Under the pieces are notes generated by a model that saw nothing but the letters and a program-made list of their open reading frames with translations, was not told the DNA's origin and did no database searches. A stretch of DNA of 64,000 nt from Nocardia terrae (GTDB lineage Bacteria; Actinomycetota; Actinomycetes; Mycobacteriales; Mycobacteriaceae): NCBI RefSeq assembly GCF_009760405.1, contig NZ_WRPP01000004.1, positions 62,001 to 126,000 of the forward strand, given 5' to 3'. The translations under genes were made by a program, and so were the position numbers. Positions 28,503 to 36,021 of the stretch are shown here, in pieces. Position 1 is the stretch's first letter. Each line of letters starts with the position of its first letter.

Positions 28503-28523
28503 TTTCGATCACGGTGATCGAAA
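28503..28523. promoter_or_regulatory. 10-bp palindrome between the 27592 gene and the leader ORF
   Basis: TTTCGATCAC-G-GTGATCGAAA is a perfect inverted repeat 15 bases after the preceding stop and about 55 bases upstream of the -10-like TACTTT of the leader peptide. The one-base centre makes a hairpin unlikely and an operator more likely, perhaps for the ROK protein encoded downstream. Not proven. Confidence 0.45.
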
Positions 28524-28578
28524 GGCTCTGCACCAGGGCTGATGCGGCTTCGGCTTCCGCTGGGCGTAATCGGAATGA

Positions 28579-28584
28579 TACTTT
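28579..28584 (+). promoter_or_regulatory. -10 element of a leaderless transcript
   Basis: TACTTT fits the actinobacterial TANNNT -10 pattern and ends 7 bases before the A of the leader ORF ATG (28591). This predicts a transcript starting at or next to that ATG, as for leaderless upstream ORFs in mycobacteria. Confidence 0.5.
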
Positions 28585-28590
28585 GATCCC

Positions 28591-28710
28591 ATGTCTGCCA
28601 GTCGCCCTCTCTCCGCGCCGCGGGTCACCTACGTGACCGTCGCGCTGGGCGTTCGGCTGCCGCGGCAACGGGAACTGTGTTGTCCCTGCCGTCCCGCAGC
28701 CGAGTTCTGA
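28591..28710 (+). CDS. Cys-rich leader peptide of the ROK regulator (candidate cysteine attenuator)
   Basis: A 39-residue frame starting MSASRPLSAPRV, with Cys at positions 30, 31 and 33 in ELCCPCRP, ending at a TGA 110 bases before the ROK start. A TANNNT -10 lies 7 bases upstream, so the message is probably leaderless. Bases 28682-28690, inside the Cys codons, can pair with 28789-28800 (GTCC with GGAC and CTGCC with GGCAG, three-base bulge). That downstream strand lies six bases before the ribosome binding site AAGGA (28807) and can alternatively pair with the C-run at 28780-28786. This is the layout expected if ribosomes stalled at Cys codons expose the downstream start. Cysteine-responsive upstream ORFs of this kind are known in mycobacteria; this example is inferred. 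Confidence 0.62.
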   Translation: MSASRPLSAPRVTYVTVALGVRLPRQRELCCPCRPAAEF

Positions 28711-28820
28711 GCCCGATCACTTCCCCGGTCGATCCGGGTTCCTCGCTGCACCGCTGATACCTCCATGTAGGCATTTCGTCCCCCTGTCGGCAGGTGGGAC
28801 CGCAGCAAGGATTCCGAAAC

Positions 28821-30092
28821 GTGTCCAGCCCCATCCTTGAACGTCCCCACAGTTCCGCCTCCGCGACCGCGCGGCTGGCTCCGGCGCGTCCGGCGGTACC
28901 GCCGGAACTGCGCGTCACCGACAATCCGGCGGCCGCCGTCCTGCGCACCGCCACCCGCGGACCGGTGTTCCGCGATGTCGCCGCCCAGGCCACCGGTCTC
29001 AGCATCGCCACCGTGAATCGTCAAGTGTCCGCGCTGCTTTCGGCCGGGCTGCTGCGCGAGCGCGCCGACCTGACCGCGTCCGGCGCGGTAGGTCGTCCGC
29101 GCGTGCCGTTCGAGGTCGACACCGACTCGTACGTGACGCTGGGTGTGCATATCGGCTTCACCGTCACCCGCATCGTGGCCGCCGACCTGTCCGGCCGCAT
29201 TCTGGGCGGACTCGAAATCGCCACGCCCCAAACGGGTCAGGACGCGGCGCTGACCATAGTGGCCCGCAGCGCCAAGGCGTTCCTGGATCGGCTGCCGCGG
29301 CGGCGTCCGCTGTGGACCGGCGTGGCGCTGGCGGGCCGGGTGGATCCGGCCGCCGGCGTGGTGGATCATCCGCGCCTGGGCTGGCAGGCCGCACCGGTGG
29401 CGGCGGTTTTCAGCAGTGTGCTGGATCTGCCGGTTTCGGTGTCCGCGCACGTCGAGGCGATGGCGGCGGCCGAGCTGCTGCTCACCCGGGAGCCGGGCGA
29501 GGAGACCCGACCGGGCAGCAGCCTGTTCGTGTACGCCCGCGAAACCGCCGGTGTCGCAGTGACTTTGCACGATCGGGTGCATACCCCCGCCAATGGCCCG
29601 GGCTCGATCGCGCATCTGCCGACCGGCTCGGAGGTGGAATGCACCTGCGGCCGGCGCGGCTGCTTGGAGGCCGCCATCGGTGAGCGCGCCCTGCTGGAGC
29701 GCGCGGTGCGCAAGGGCGTGCTGCCCAAACCGGAGGCCCCGCGCCGACCGGCGGTCACCGATCTCTACCGGGCGGCCGACTCCGGCAATGCCGCCGCCCG
29801 CGAGCTGCTCATCGAGCGTGCCGAAATCCTGGGCCGCACAGCGGCTCTGGTGCGCGACATGTTCAATCCGGATCGGGTGGTGCTGGGCGGTCAAGCCTTC
29901 ACCGGCTGGCGGCCCGGCATGGAGCGGGTGGCCAAGGCCTTCGCGGAGTCGACCACACTGCCCGCGGCCGATCTGCGGATCAGCCGTTTCGGCGGCCGGG
30001 TGCAGGAATTCGCGGCGGCGGTGACCTCGGTGAGCGTGTTCTACGCCGACCCGCTGTCCGCGATGCGCCGGGCCACCCGCACGGCGCGCTAG
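28821..30092 (+). CDS. ROK-family transcriptional regulator, SsuR-like
   Basis: 423 residues from GTG 28821, with AAGGA nine bases upstream. An N-terminal winged helix-turn-helix (FRDVAAQATGLSIATVNRQVSALLSAGLL, about 50-85) leads into a ROK sugar-kinase-like fold. The ROK zinc motif CTCGRRGCLEA is intact. The ATP-site motif region LGVHIGFTVTRIVAADLSG lacks the canonical DxGGT, as in regulatory members. ROK regulators usually answer sugars, but SsuR of Corynebacterium is a ROK activator of sulfonate-use genes. That assignment fits the Cys-rich leader upstream and the convergent operon of LLM monooxygenases, importers and flavin reductase. The effector is unknown. Confidence 0.82.
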   Translation: MSSPILERPHSSASATARLAPARPAVPPELRVTDNPAAAVLRTATRGPVFRDVAAQATGLSIATVNRQVSALLSAGLLRERADLTASGAVGRPRVPFEVDTDSYVTLGVHIGFTVTRIVAADLSGRILGGLEIATPQTGQDAALTIVARSAKAFLDRLPRRRPLWTGVALAGRVDPAAGVVDHPRLGWQAAPVAAVFSSVLDLPVSVSAHVEAMAAAELLLTREPGEETRPGSSLFVYARETAGVAVTLHDRVHTPANGPGSIAHLPTGSEVECTCGRRGCLEAAIGERALLERAVRKGVLPKPEAPRRPAVTDLYRAADSGNAAARELLIERAEILGRTAALVRDMFNPDRVVLGGQAFTGWRPGMERVAKAFAESTTLPAADLRISRFGGRVQEFAAAVTSVSVFYADPLSAMRRATRTAR

Positions 30093-30109
30093 TCGCACGG
30101 AACGACGAG

Positions 30110-30139
30110 AAACCCCGCCGGGATTGCCCGGCGGGGTTT
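30110..30139 (+). terminator. Intrinsic terminator of the ROK gene
   Basis: 13-bp perfect stem (30110-30122 with 30127-30139), loop ATTG, followed by a T-rich end (TTTTTCG). It begins 18 bases past the ROK stop. Confidence 0.88.
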
Positions 30140-30149
30140 TTCGTCGATT

Positions 30150-30187
30150 GGGGTCGAGCCGAACGGTCCACGGACCGGCTCGACCCC
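30150..30187 (-). terminator. Nested hairpin after the LLM operon
   Basis: Outer arms GGGGTCGAGC and GCTCGACCCC enclose a second stem, CGGTCC-AC-GGACCG. It lies about 90 bases past the stop of the last gene of the minus-strand operon (30274) and next to the ROK terminator, so each convergent unit has its own ending. Confidence 0.65.
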
Positions 30188-30273
30188 GGTCCCGCACCCG
30201 CGCGAGGCCCTGCGCACGGTGCGGGGAACCGTCGCCCGCCCCGGAGTCCCCTTCCGGGCGGGCGGCGGTGGTC

Positions 30274-31410
30274 TCAGGCGGCGCGCACCTGCGGGGTCAG
30301 CCCCCACTCGCGGGCCAGCAGACGGTGCGAGTTGATCCGGTCCTCATGGTCGAAAGCCACACTGGTGATGACGATTTCATCCGCACCGGTGAGCCTGCGC
30401 AGGGCGCGCAGGCGCTCGGCGACGGTGGTCGGGGAGCCGACGAACTGGGTGGTGACGCGGTCGTCGACGAGGCGGCGCTGTTGATCCGACAGCGGTGGCG
30501 CGGTATCGGGGTCGAGGTACTCGGCGGCTCCGGCCCCGCTGCGAATGCTGTAGACCCAGTGGCCGTAGCTGGAGGCGAGATGCTGGGCGGTGGCATCGTC
30601 CTCGGCGACGACCACATCGGCGGAGACCACCAGATACGGTCGCGGGAATCGGGCCGACGGGCGGAAGGTCGCGCGATAGGCCTCCACGGTCTCCACGATG
30701 GTGCCGGGCGAGACGTGATAGTTCGCCGCGAACGGCAGCCCCAATCGTCCGGCCAGCTGGGCGCTCTCACCGCCGCTGCTGCCGAACAACCAGGGCTGGA
30801 TGTCCGCGCCCTCGCCCGGAACCGCGTGCAATTCGACGCCTTCGGGGCTGACGTAGGTGCCGTCCAGCAAGGCCAGGATGTCCTCGACCTGGTCGGCGTA
30901 GGGCAGCGGTTGCGCGCCGGGCAGGTGCAAGGCACCCAAACCGGCCTTCACCCTGGAGAAGTCGAGCAGCTGACCCGGGAAGAAGGGCGGCGGGATCACC
31001 ACACCGTCACGAACCTCGGTGGGCCGGTCCGGCGCGGGCACGGGCGGCACACCCGCCGAGCGCACCTGCTCGCCACGGTGACCCGAGCGGCCCAACCCCA
31101 GATCGAGGCGGCCCGGATACAGCGCGTCGATGGTGCCGAACGCTTCCACGACCGAGATGGAGGTGTGGTGCCCCAGCTGGACGGCCGCGGAGCCGACCCG
31201 GATGGATTCGGTTGCCGCCGCGATCAATCCGATGAGCGTGGTCGGTGCGGCGCTGGCGACGTGTGCGAAGTGGTGCTCGGCGACCCAGAAGCGCCGGTAG
31301 CCCAGGCGTTCCGCGTTCTCGGCCAGGTCGATGCTGTTGCGCAGTGCCTGCTGCGGCGTCGAACCGGCGCTGATCGGGGCCAGGTCCAGGACCGAGAGTG
31401 GGATGGTCAT
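30274..31410 (-). CDS. LLM-class flavin-dependent monooxygenase
   Basis: 378 residues, last gene of the sulfur operon. Luciferase-like TIM-barrel marks: LAENAERLGYRRFWVAEHHF, SIRVGSAAVQLGHHTSI and GRLDLGLGRSGHRGEQV. The C-terminal FVGSPTTVAERLRAL is the usual LLM end. Enzymes of this class use FMNH2 from a separate reductase and O2 to cleave C-S or other bonds; SsuD and YtmO are examples. A flavin reductase is encoded at the head of this same cluster. The start ATG overlaps the stop of a 26-codon ORF, which itself overlaps the DUF1684 stop, so translation is coupled. The substrate is unknown. Confidence 0.85.
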   Translation of the reverse strand: MTIPLSVLDLAPISAGSTPQQALRNSIDLAENAERLGYRRFWVAEHHFAHVASAAPTTLIGLIAAATESIRVGSAAVQLGHHTSISVVEAFGTIDALYPGRLDLGLGRSGHRGEQVRSAGVPPVPAPDRPTEVRDGVVIPPPFFPGQLLDFSRVKAGLGALHLPGAQPLPYADQVEDILALLDGTYVSPEGVELHAVPGEGADIQPWLFGSSGGESAQLAGRLGLPFAANYHVSPGTIVETVEAYRATFRPSARFPRPYLVVSADVVVAEDDATAQHLASSYGHWVYSIRSGAGAAEYLDPDTAPPLSDQQRRLVDDRVTTQFVGSPTTVAERLRALRRLTGADEIVITSVAFDHEDRINSHRLLAREWGLTPQVRAA

Positions 31411-31487
31411 GCTGCTTCCTTTCTCGCACGCCCGAGGGGCCGTCCGTGGTTACGCAAGCTGCCGCCTCCGGGCCTTGACTCGGTCAT
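31407..31487 (-). CDS. 26-residue ORF coupled on both sides; copy 2 of the hairpin repeat
   Basis: ATG 31487 overlaps the DUF1684 stop as ATGA, and the TGA at 31409-31407 overlaps the LLM start as ATGA. The peptide begins MTESRPGGGSLRNHGRPLG. Its central 30 bases are nearly identical to the element between fadA and fadB, which reads PGGGSLRNHAGP. Agreement at synonymous positions suggests selection, or recent copying, at the nucleotide level rather than for the peptide alone. It may be a repeat that happens to keep coupling, or a true micropeptide. Confidence 0.5.
   Translation of the reverse strand: MTESRPGGGSLRNHGRPLGRARKEAA
31430..31475 (-). repeat. Copy 2 of the intergenic hairpin repeat
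   Basis: Same loop core as 17713-17780 (GGCCCGGAGGCGGCAGC, then T instead of C, then TGCGTAACCACG), same orientation to the flanking genes, but different outer arms (CGCATGACCGAG with CTCGGGCGTGCG, imperfect). A conserved loop on changed arms is what one expects of a structured element. The imperfect pairing here weakens that reading. Confidence 0.68.
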
Positions 31488-32293
31488 GCGGTGTGCTCCT
31501 TGCGCGGATCCTGTTCGCCCGCTTCGACGGCCAGCGGCAGCCGGTTCTCGGCCGGCGCGAGGGGGCAGGTGGCGTTGTCGGTGAACGCGCAGGGCAGGTT
31601 GACCGCGCGATTGAAGTCGAGGACGACGGCGCCGTCGGCGGCGGGCCGGGACAGGTCCAGGCGGCGCGCTCCGCCGAAGGTGGTGACGCCGCTCGTGGCG
31701 TCCGCGAACAACACGTGCAGGCCCGGGGCCTGGTTGCCGAAGACGATCAACCGGCGTTGCTCACCGTCGAGCTCGAAAGTGACGGTGCCGGTGGCGGTGT
31801 GGTGGTGTTCCAGGCCCGCCACCACCGCGCCCGTGGTCACGACGCGGGCCACCTCGAAGGGCTCGAAGTGACCGGTGACGATCCACTTCGGATTCGGCTG
31901 GTACACCGGGATTTCCACGAAGGCGGCCAGGGTCGGGGCGGCCGGATCGTGAACACGCAGGGCGAACAGACCGTTCCGGCGGATCACCTCGATGAGCCGA
32001 TCGCCGGTGCGGACCTCGATGCCGGGCGCGCCCTCGGCCGGCGTGAGCACGGTCGATCCGGTGATGGTCTCGCCCGCCAGGCGCAGCTCATCCGCGCCCG
32101 ATTCCACTGTCACATGGACGTTCTCACCGTCGGCGCGCCAACGGCCGGGCAGTCCCTCGATGGTCTCGTCCTGCTCCCCCAGCCAGTGCAGGCCGGTCAG
32201 GCTGAGCCAGCCCAGCGGTTGCCGCGCCCAGGCGGCGCGTTCGGCGCGGAAGGCGGCCCACTGCTGGTCGAACTCGGTGGCGGTGGCGGTCAT
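31484..32293 (-). CDS. DUF1684 protein
   Basis: 269 residues, soluble. DUF1684 marks are clear: WLSLTGLHWLGEQDETIEG, YQPNPKWIVTGHFEPFE, HHTATGTVTFELDGEQRRLIVF and DLSRPAADGAVVLDFNRAVNLPCAF near the end. The family has no settled function. Its place between a peptide importer and an FMNH2-dependent monooxygenase suggests processing of the imported sulfur compound, which is inference. Its ATG shares one base with the stop of the ABC ATPase (TGATG), and its own stop overlaps the small ORF, so it sits inside a coupled chain. Confidence 0.8.
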   Translation of the reverse strand: MTATATEFDQQWAAFRAERAAWARQPLGWLSLTGLHWLGEQDETIEGLPGRWRADGENVHVTVESGADELRLAGETITGSTVLTPAEGAPGIEVRTGDRLIEVIRRNGLFALRVHDPAAPTLAAFVEIPVYQPNPKWIVTGHFEPFEVARVVTTGAVVAGLEHHHTATGTVTFELDGEQRRLIVFGNQAPGLHVLFADATSGVTTFGGARRLDLSRPAADGAVVLDFNRAVNLPCAFTDNATCPLAPAENRLPLAVEAGEQDPRKEHTA

Positions 32294-33918
32294 CAGGCTG
32301 TCCTTTCGAGCGGGATGGGCGGCTCGGGCACGGTCGCCCGGGGTGCGGCCGCGAGCAGCTCGCGGGTGTAGTCGTGTTGCGGATTGTCGAAAAGCGCCGC
32401 GGTGGTGGCCGTCTCGACCACGCAGCCCTGGCGCATGACGGCCACGCGGTCGGCCAGGCGACGGACCACGGCCAGATCGTGGGAGATGAACAGGTAGGCC
32501 AGATCCAACTCAGCCTGCAACTGTTCGAACAGCTCCAGGATCTGCGCCTGCACCGAGACGTCCAGGGCCGAGACCGGTTCGTCGAGAACCAGCAGTTCCG
32601 GGCGCAGGGCGATGGCGCGGGCGATGGCGACACGCTGGCGCTGGCCGCCGGAAAGCTCGGCCGGGCGGCGATCCAGGTAGTCCGTCGGCAACGCGACCTG
32701 GTCCAAGAGCTCGGCCACCGCCGCGCGGCGGGTGCGCCGGTCACCGATTCCGAACGCCTGCAAGGGTTCGGCCACGATGCGGCCGATGGTGAGTTTGGGA
32801 TTCATTGAGACGTACGGGTTCTGGTAGACGACCTGGATGCGGCGACGCAGCGCCCGCAGTCCGGCTCCGCGCAGGGCGGTGATGTCTTGCCCGTCGAAAG
32901 TGACGGTGCCCGCGTCGGGTGCGGTCAACCGGGCGATGATGCGGGCCGTGGTGGACTTGCCCGAACCGGATTCGCCCACGATGGCGAGGGTTTCGCCGCG
33001 ATTGATCTCGAGGGATACGTCGTCCACGGCGGTCAGGGTGAAATCTCGCGCGATGCGGAAGGATTTGCGCAGGCCGGTCGCCGATAGCAGCGGGGCCGGT
33101 TGCTCGCGGACGCGCCGCGGAGGCCGCTCGTGTTCCAGGCTCGGCGCAGCGGCGATCAGGCGGGCCGTGTATTCGTGCTGCGGATCGGCGAGTATCTGGG
33201 CCGCCGTGCCGGTTTCGACGATCTCGCCGTTCCGCATGACCGCGATGCGATCGGCGCGCTCGGCGGCCAGCGCCAGATCGTGGGTGATGAGCAGGACGGC
33301 CGTGCCCGATTCCGCGGTGCGCTCGGCCAGATGATCGAGAATGCGACGCTGCACGGTGACGTCGAGGGCACTGGTCGGCTCGTCGGCGATCACCAACTCC
33401 GGACCGCAGGCCAGCGCGATGCCGATCAGCACGCGCTGGCGCTGGCCGCCGGACAGATCCTGGGGATACTGCCGGGCTCGCAGTTCGGCCCGATCCAGCC
33501 CGGCCTGTTCGAGAATGCGGACGGCTTCGATTCCGGCGGTTCGGCGATCGGCGCGGCCGTGGATGCGCAGCACCTCACCCACCTGCTGACCGATGCGCAG
33601 CACCGGATTCAGGGAGCTGCCCGGATCCTGCGGCACCAATCCGATACGCGCGCCGCGTATTCCCTGCAGCACCCGCGGGGATACTCGCTCGATGCGCTCG
33701 CCCGCGAAGGTGATCGCGCCGCCGGTGATCACGCCGCCGTTCAACAGCCCGATCACCGAGTGCGCGAGAGTCGACTTCCCGGAACCGGATTCACCCACCA
33801 GCGCCACGGTCTCGCCACGCCGCACCTCGAGCGACGCGCCCCGCACCGCGGCGGTGGTTCCGGTGCCGCCCCGGTACTCGACCTGCAGCCCCTCAATTCT
33901 CAACAGCAGCTCGGTCAT
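32293..33918 (-). CDS. Peptide/nickel-type ABC transporter, fused double ATPase (DppD-DppF)
   Basis: 541 residues from ATG 33918 (MTELLLRIEGL); the longer frame to 34056 is antiparallel junk over the permease. Two complete nucleotide-binding domains in one chain, each with Walker A GESGSGKST, signature LSGGQRQRV and Walker B (VIADEPTSALD; LVLDEPVSALD). The ends of both domains carry the oligopeptide-family extension (NPQHDYTRELLAAAP). Fused DppD-DppF ATPases are common in actinobacteria. With the two permeases and the lipoprotein upstream it makes a complete importer. The start overlaps the DppC-like stop by 4 bases. Confidence 0.93.
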   Translation of the reverse strand: MTELLLRIEGLQVEYRGGTGTTAAVRGASLEVRRGETVALVGESGSGKSTLAHSVIGLLNGGVITGGAITFAGERIERVSPRVLQGIRGARIGLVPQDPGSSLNPVLRIGQQVGEVLRIHGRADRRTAGIEAVRILEQAGLDRAELRARQYPQDLSGGQRQRVLIGIALACGPELVIADEPTSALDVTVQRRILDHLAERTAESGTAVLLITHDLALAAERADRIAVMRNGEIVETGTAAQILADPQHEYTARLIAAAPSLEHERPPRRVREQPAPLLSATGLRKSFRIARDFTLTAVDDVSLEINRGETLAIVGESGSGKSTTARIIARLTAPDAGTVTFDGQDITALRGAGLRALRRRIQVVYQNPYVSMNPKLTIGRIVAEPLQAFGIGDRRTRRAAVAELLDQVALPTDYLDRRPAELSGGQRQRVAIARAIALRPELLVLDEPVSALDVSVQAQILELFEQLQAELDLAYLFISHDLAVVRRLADRVAVMRQGCVVETATTAALFDNPQHDYTRELLAAAPRATVPEPPIPLERTA

Positions 33919-34859
33919 CGGACACCGTCCTTCTGGAGGGCACGCGCAATGCGCTGTGTGGACAGCACGAGGATCACGATCACCACGCCCGGCAGCGTGG
34001 TCATCCACCACGCCGTGGCCAGGAAGCCGCGTCCTTCCGAAACCAGCGATCCCCATTCGGGTGTGGGAGGCACCGCGCCGTAGCCGAGGAAGCTCAGCGA
34101 GGCCACGAACAGCGTCACCACGCCGAAGTCGACGGCCGCGAGCGCGGCCACCGGCCCGTAGGCATTACGCAGGATGTGCCGGAACAGCACGGTGTGCCAC
34201 CGGACCCCGGACGCGTGGGCGGCCTCGACATAGGGCGCGTTCCGCACCCGCAACACCTCGCCGCGCATGACCCGGGCGAAACGTGCGATCAATGAAATAC
34301 CCACCGCGATGGCGATATTGCGGGTACCGAGTCCGAGCACCGTGATGGTGGTGAGCGCCAGCAGCATGTCCGGAATGGACAGCAGCACGTCCACGAGCCG
34401 CATCACCGCCGTATCCACGACACCCCCGGCCGCACCCGCCACCGATCCGATCAGTGAGCCGACCACCAGCCCCAGGAGCACCGCGAAGACGGTGGCGCTC
34501 AACGAGAGCGCCGCGCCGTGCACCACGCGGGTGTACAGGTCCCGCCCGAGATTGTCGGTGCCGAACCAATGCCGCACGCTGGGGGCGCGCAGCTTCTGGG
34601 CGGGCGTACCGTGCAATGGGTCACCGCCGGCGAACAGCGACGGCGCGATCGCCCAGCCCAGCACCAGCAGCACGACGGCGCCCGCGGCGAGCAGGCCGAG
34701 ATCGCGGCGTGCCCGTGCCGCCACGCGTCGCACCGGCTCGGCCCGCAGCCGATCGGTTCGGCGCCGGACATCCGTCGGCTCGGCCGGGTTCGCCCGCCCG
34801 GCGTCGAGCACCACCGAAGTCGCAGCCACGGATTCCGGCGGGGCGAGTGCCTCAGCCAC
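33915..34859 (-). CDS. DppC-type ABC permease
   Basis: 314 residues from GTG 34859, with a strong GGAGGTGG upstream. After a basic N-terminal tail come six membrane helices and the family loop HWFGTDNLGRDLYTRVVHGA. The EAA coupling loop is ARVMRGEVLRVRNAPYVEAAHASGV. It forms the second half of the peptide importer channel. It is coupled to the ATPase gene by ATGA. Confidence 0.9.
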   Translation of the reverse strand: MAEALAPPESVAATSVVLDAGRANPAEPTDVRRRTDRLRAEPVRRVAARARRDLGLLAAGAVVLLVLGWAIAPSLFAGGDPLHGTPAQKLRAPSVRHWFGTDNLGRDLYTRVVHGAALSLSATVFAVLLGLVVGSLIGSVAGAAGGVVDTAVMRLVDVLLSIPDMLLALTTITVLGLGTRNIAIAVGISLIARFARVMRGEVLRVRNAPYVEAAHASGVRWHTVLFRHILRNAYGPVAALAAVDFGVVTLFVASLSFLGYGAVPPTPEWGSLVSEGRGFLATAWWMTTLPGVVIVILVLSTQRIARALQKDGVR

Positions 34860-34897
34860 GATCCACCTCCGCGCGGGAGCCGCGCCCGGACCTCGGG

Positions 34898-35065
34898 TCA
34901 GACATCGTATTGCTCATCGTCGGTGGCCCAGTAGGCGTAGCCGGGGTCGAGCAGCGGGTGGGTCAGCGTGATGATGCGCAGGGTCGAACGCGGGCCGGAC
35001 CGGACCCGCAGGCGCGCCCGCAGGTTCGCGATCACGTGCCGGGGCGAAAGCGGCTGGTCAGGCAT
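34898..35065 (-). CDS. 55-residue unknown ORF inside the peptide ABC operon
   Basis: ATG 35065 overlaps the DppB stop by 8 bases and has a good AAGGAA eight bases upstream, better than several neighbours. The product begins MPDQPLSPRHVIANLRARLR and ends in the acidic, aromatic WATDDEQYDV. It is basic in the middle, has no membrane helix and no recognisable family. Spacing, ribosome binding site and strand support a real gene that splits dppB from dppC; a role in sulfur or peptide uptake is only a guess. Confidence 0.5.
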   Translation of the reverse strand: MPDQPLSPRHVIANLRARLRVRSGPRSTLRIITLTHPLLDPGYAYWATDDEQYDV

Positions 35066-36017
35066 GGGCGCGTTCCTTCCTCGAATGCTCCCGCACCACA
35101 CGGGGGTCCAGGAGCGGGTAGGCGAGATCCACGAGCAGATTGACGGTGACGAAGGCCAGCGCGGCGAACACGACGATGCCCTGCACCACCGGAATGTCCT
35201 CGTGCAGCACGGATTCCTGCGCGAGGCGGCCGACGCCCGGCCGGGAGAACACGGTCTCGGTCACCACGACGCCCGCGAGCACGCTGCCCACCCACAGGCC
35301 AGCGACCGTGAAGGCCGGCGCGGCGGCCGGGCGCAGCACGTGGCGCGACTGCACCCACCAGCGCGACGCGCCCTTGGCGAGGGCGACGGCGACGAACGGC
35401 TGCCGCCAGGTCCGGACGAGGCTCGCGTAGAGCACCTGGGCAATCACCGCGCCCACCGGGATGGCGACCGTTATCGCGGGCAGAACGGTCGCGCCGAACC
35501 CGCTGCCGCCGAATGCGGGCACCAGCCGCAATCGGAACGAGAACACTTGCAGCAGAATCAATCCCACCCAGAAGCCCGGAATGGAGGCCCCGATCGGCGG
35601 CAGCGCGGTGAGCAGGCCGCGCAGCCACGGGCGTTCGGTGTAGGCGGCGGCGAGAGCTAGCGCCACCCCGCCCAGCAGGGCGAGCAGCAGGCCCGCTCCC
35701 GCCAGCGCCAGCGTCGACGGCAGGGCCTCACCCAACGCGGCGGTGACGGTCTGGCCGGTCGAGATCGAATGGCCGAAATCGCCGCGCACCGCGTGGCCCA
35801 GCGCGGTCCAGTACTGCGTCCACAGTGGTTGGTCCAGGCCGTATCTGGCTCGCATCTCCGCCGCGGCCGCGGCATCTACGGGGGTGCCGGTGGCGGCGTT
35901 GGTCGCCATGTCCACCGGGTCGCCCGGCAGCAGGTACAGCCCGGCGAAGGACAGCGTGAACGCCGCCCACAGCACGCCCACCGCCTGCAGCACCCGTCCG
36001 ATCAGATAGCGGCCCAT
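35058..36017 (-). CDS. DppB-type ABC permease
   Basis: 319 residues starting MGRYLIGRVLQAVGVLW, with six helices. The family loop is YLLPGDPVDMATNAATGTP, followed by RYGLDQPLWTQYWTAL and the EAA-type loop ASLVRTWRQPFVAVALAKGAS. First channel subunit of the peptide-type importer, 4 bases after the binding-protein stop. Confidence 0.91.
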   Translation of the reverse strand: MGRYLIGRVLQAVGVLWAAFTLSFAGLYLLPGDPVDMATNAATGTPVDAAAAAEMRARYGLDQPLWTQYWTALGHAVRGDFGHSISTGQTVTAALGEALPSTLALAGAGLLLALLGGVALALAAAYTERPWLRGLLTALPPIGASIPGFWVGLILLQVFSFRLRLVPAFGGSGFGATVLPAITVAIPVGAVIAQVLYASLVRTWRQPFVAVALAKGASRWWVQSRHVLRPAAAPAFTVAGLWVGSVLAGVVVTETVFSRPGVGRLAQESVLHEDIPVVQGIVVFAALAFVTVNLLVDLAYPLLDPRVVREHSRKERAHA

Positions 36018-36021
36018 ACGA

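Noticed and set aside
30092..30273. Insertion sequence ends between ROK and LLM genes
   Set aside because: The inverted repeats are two adjacent terminators for convergent units; no transposase or target duplication is present.
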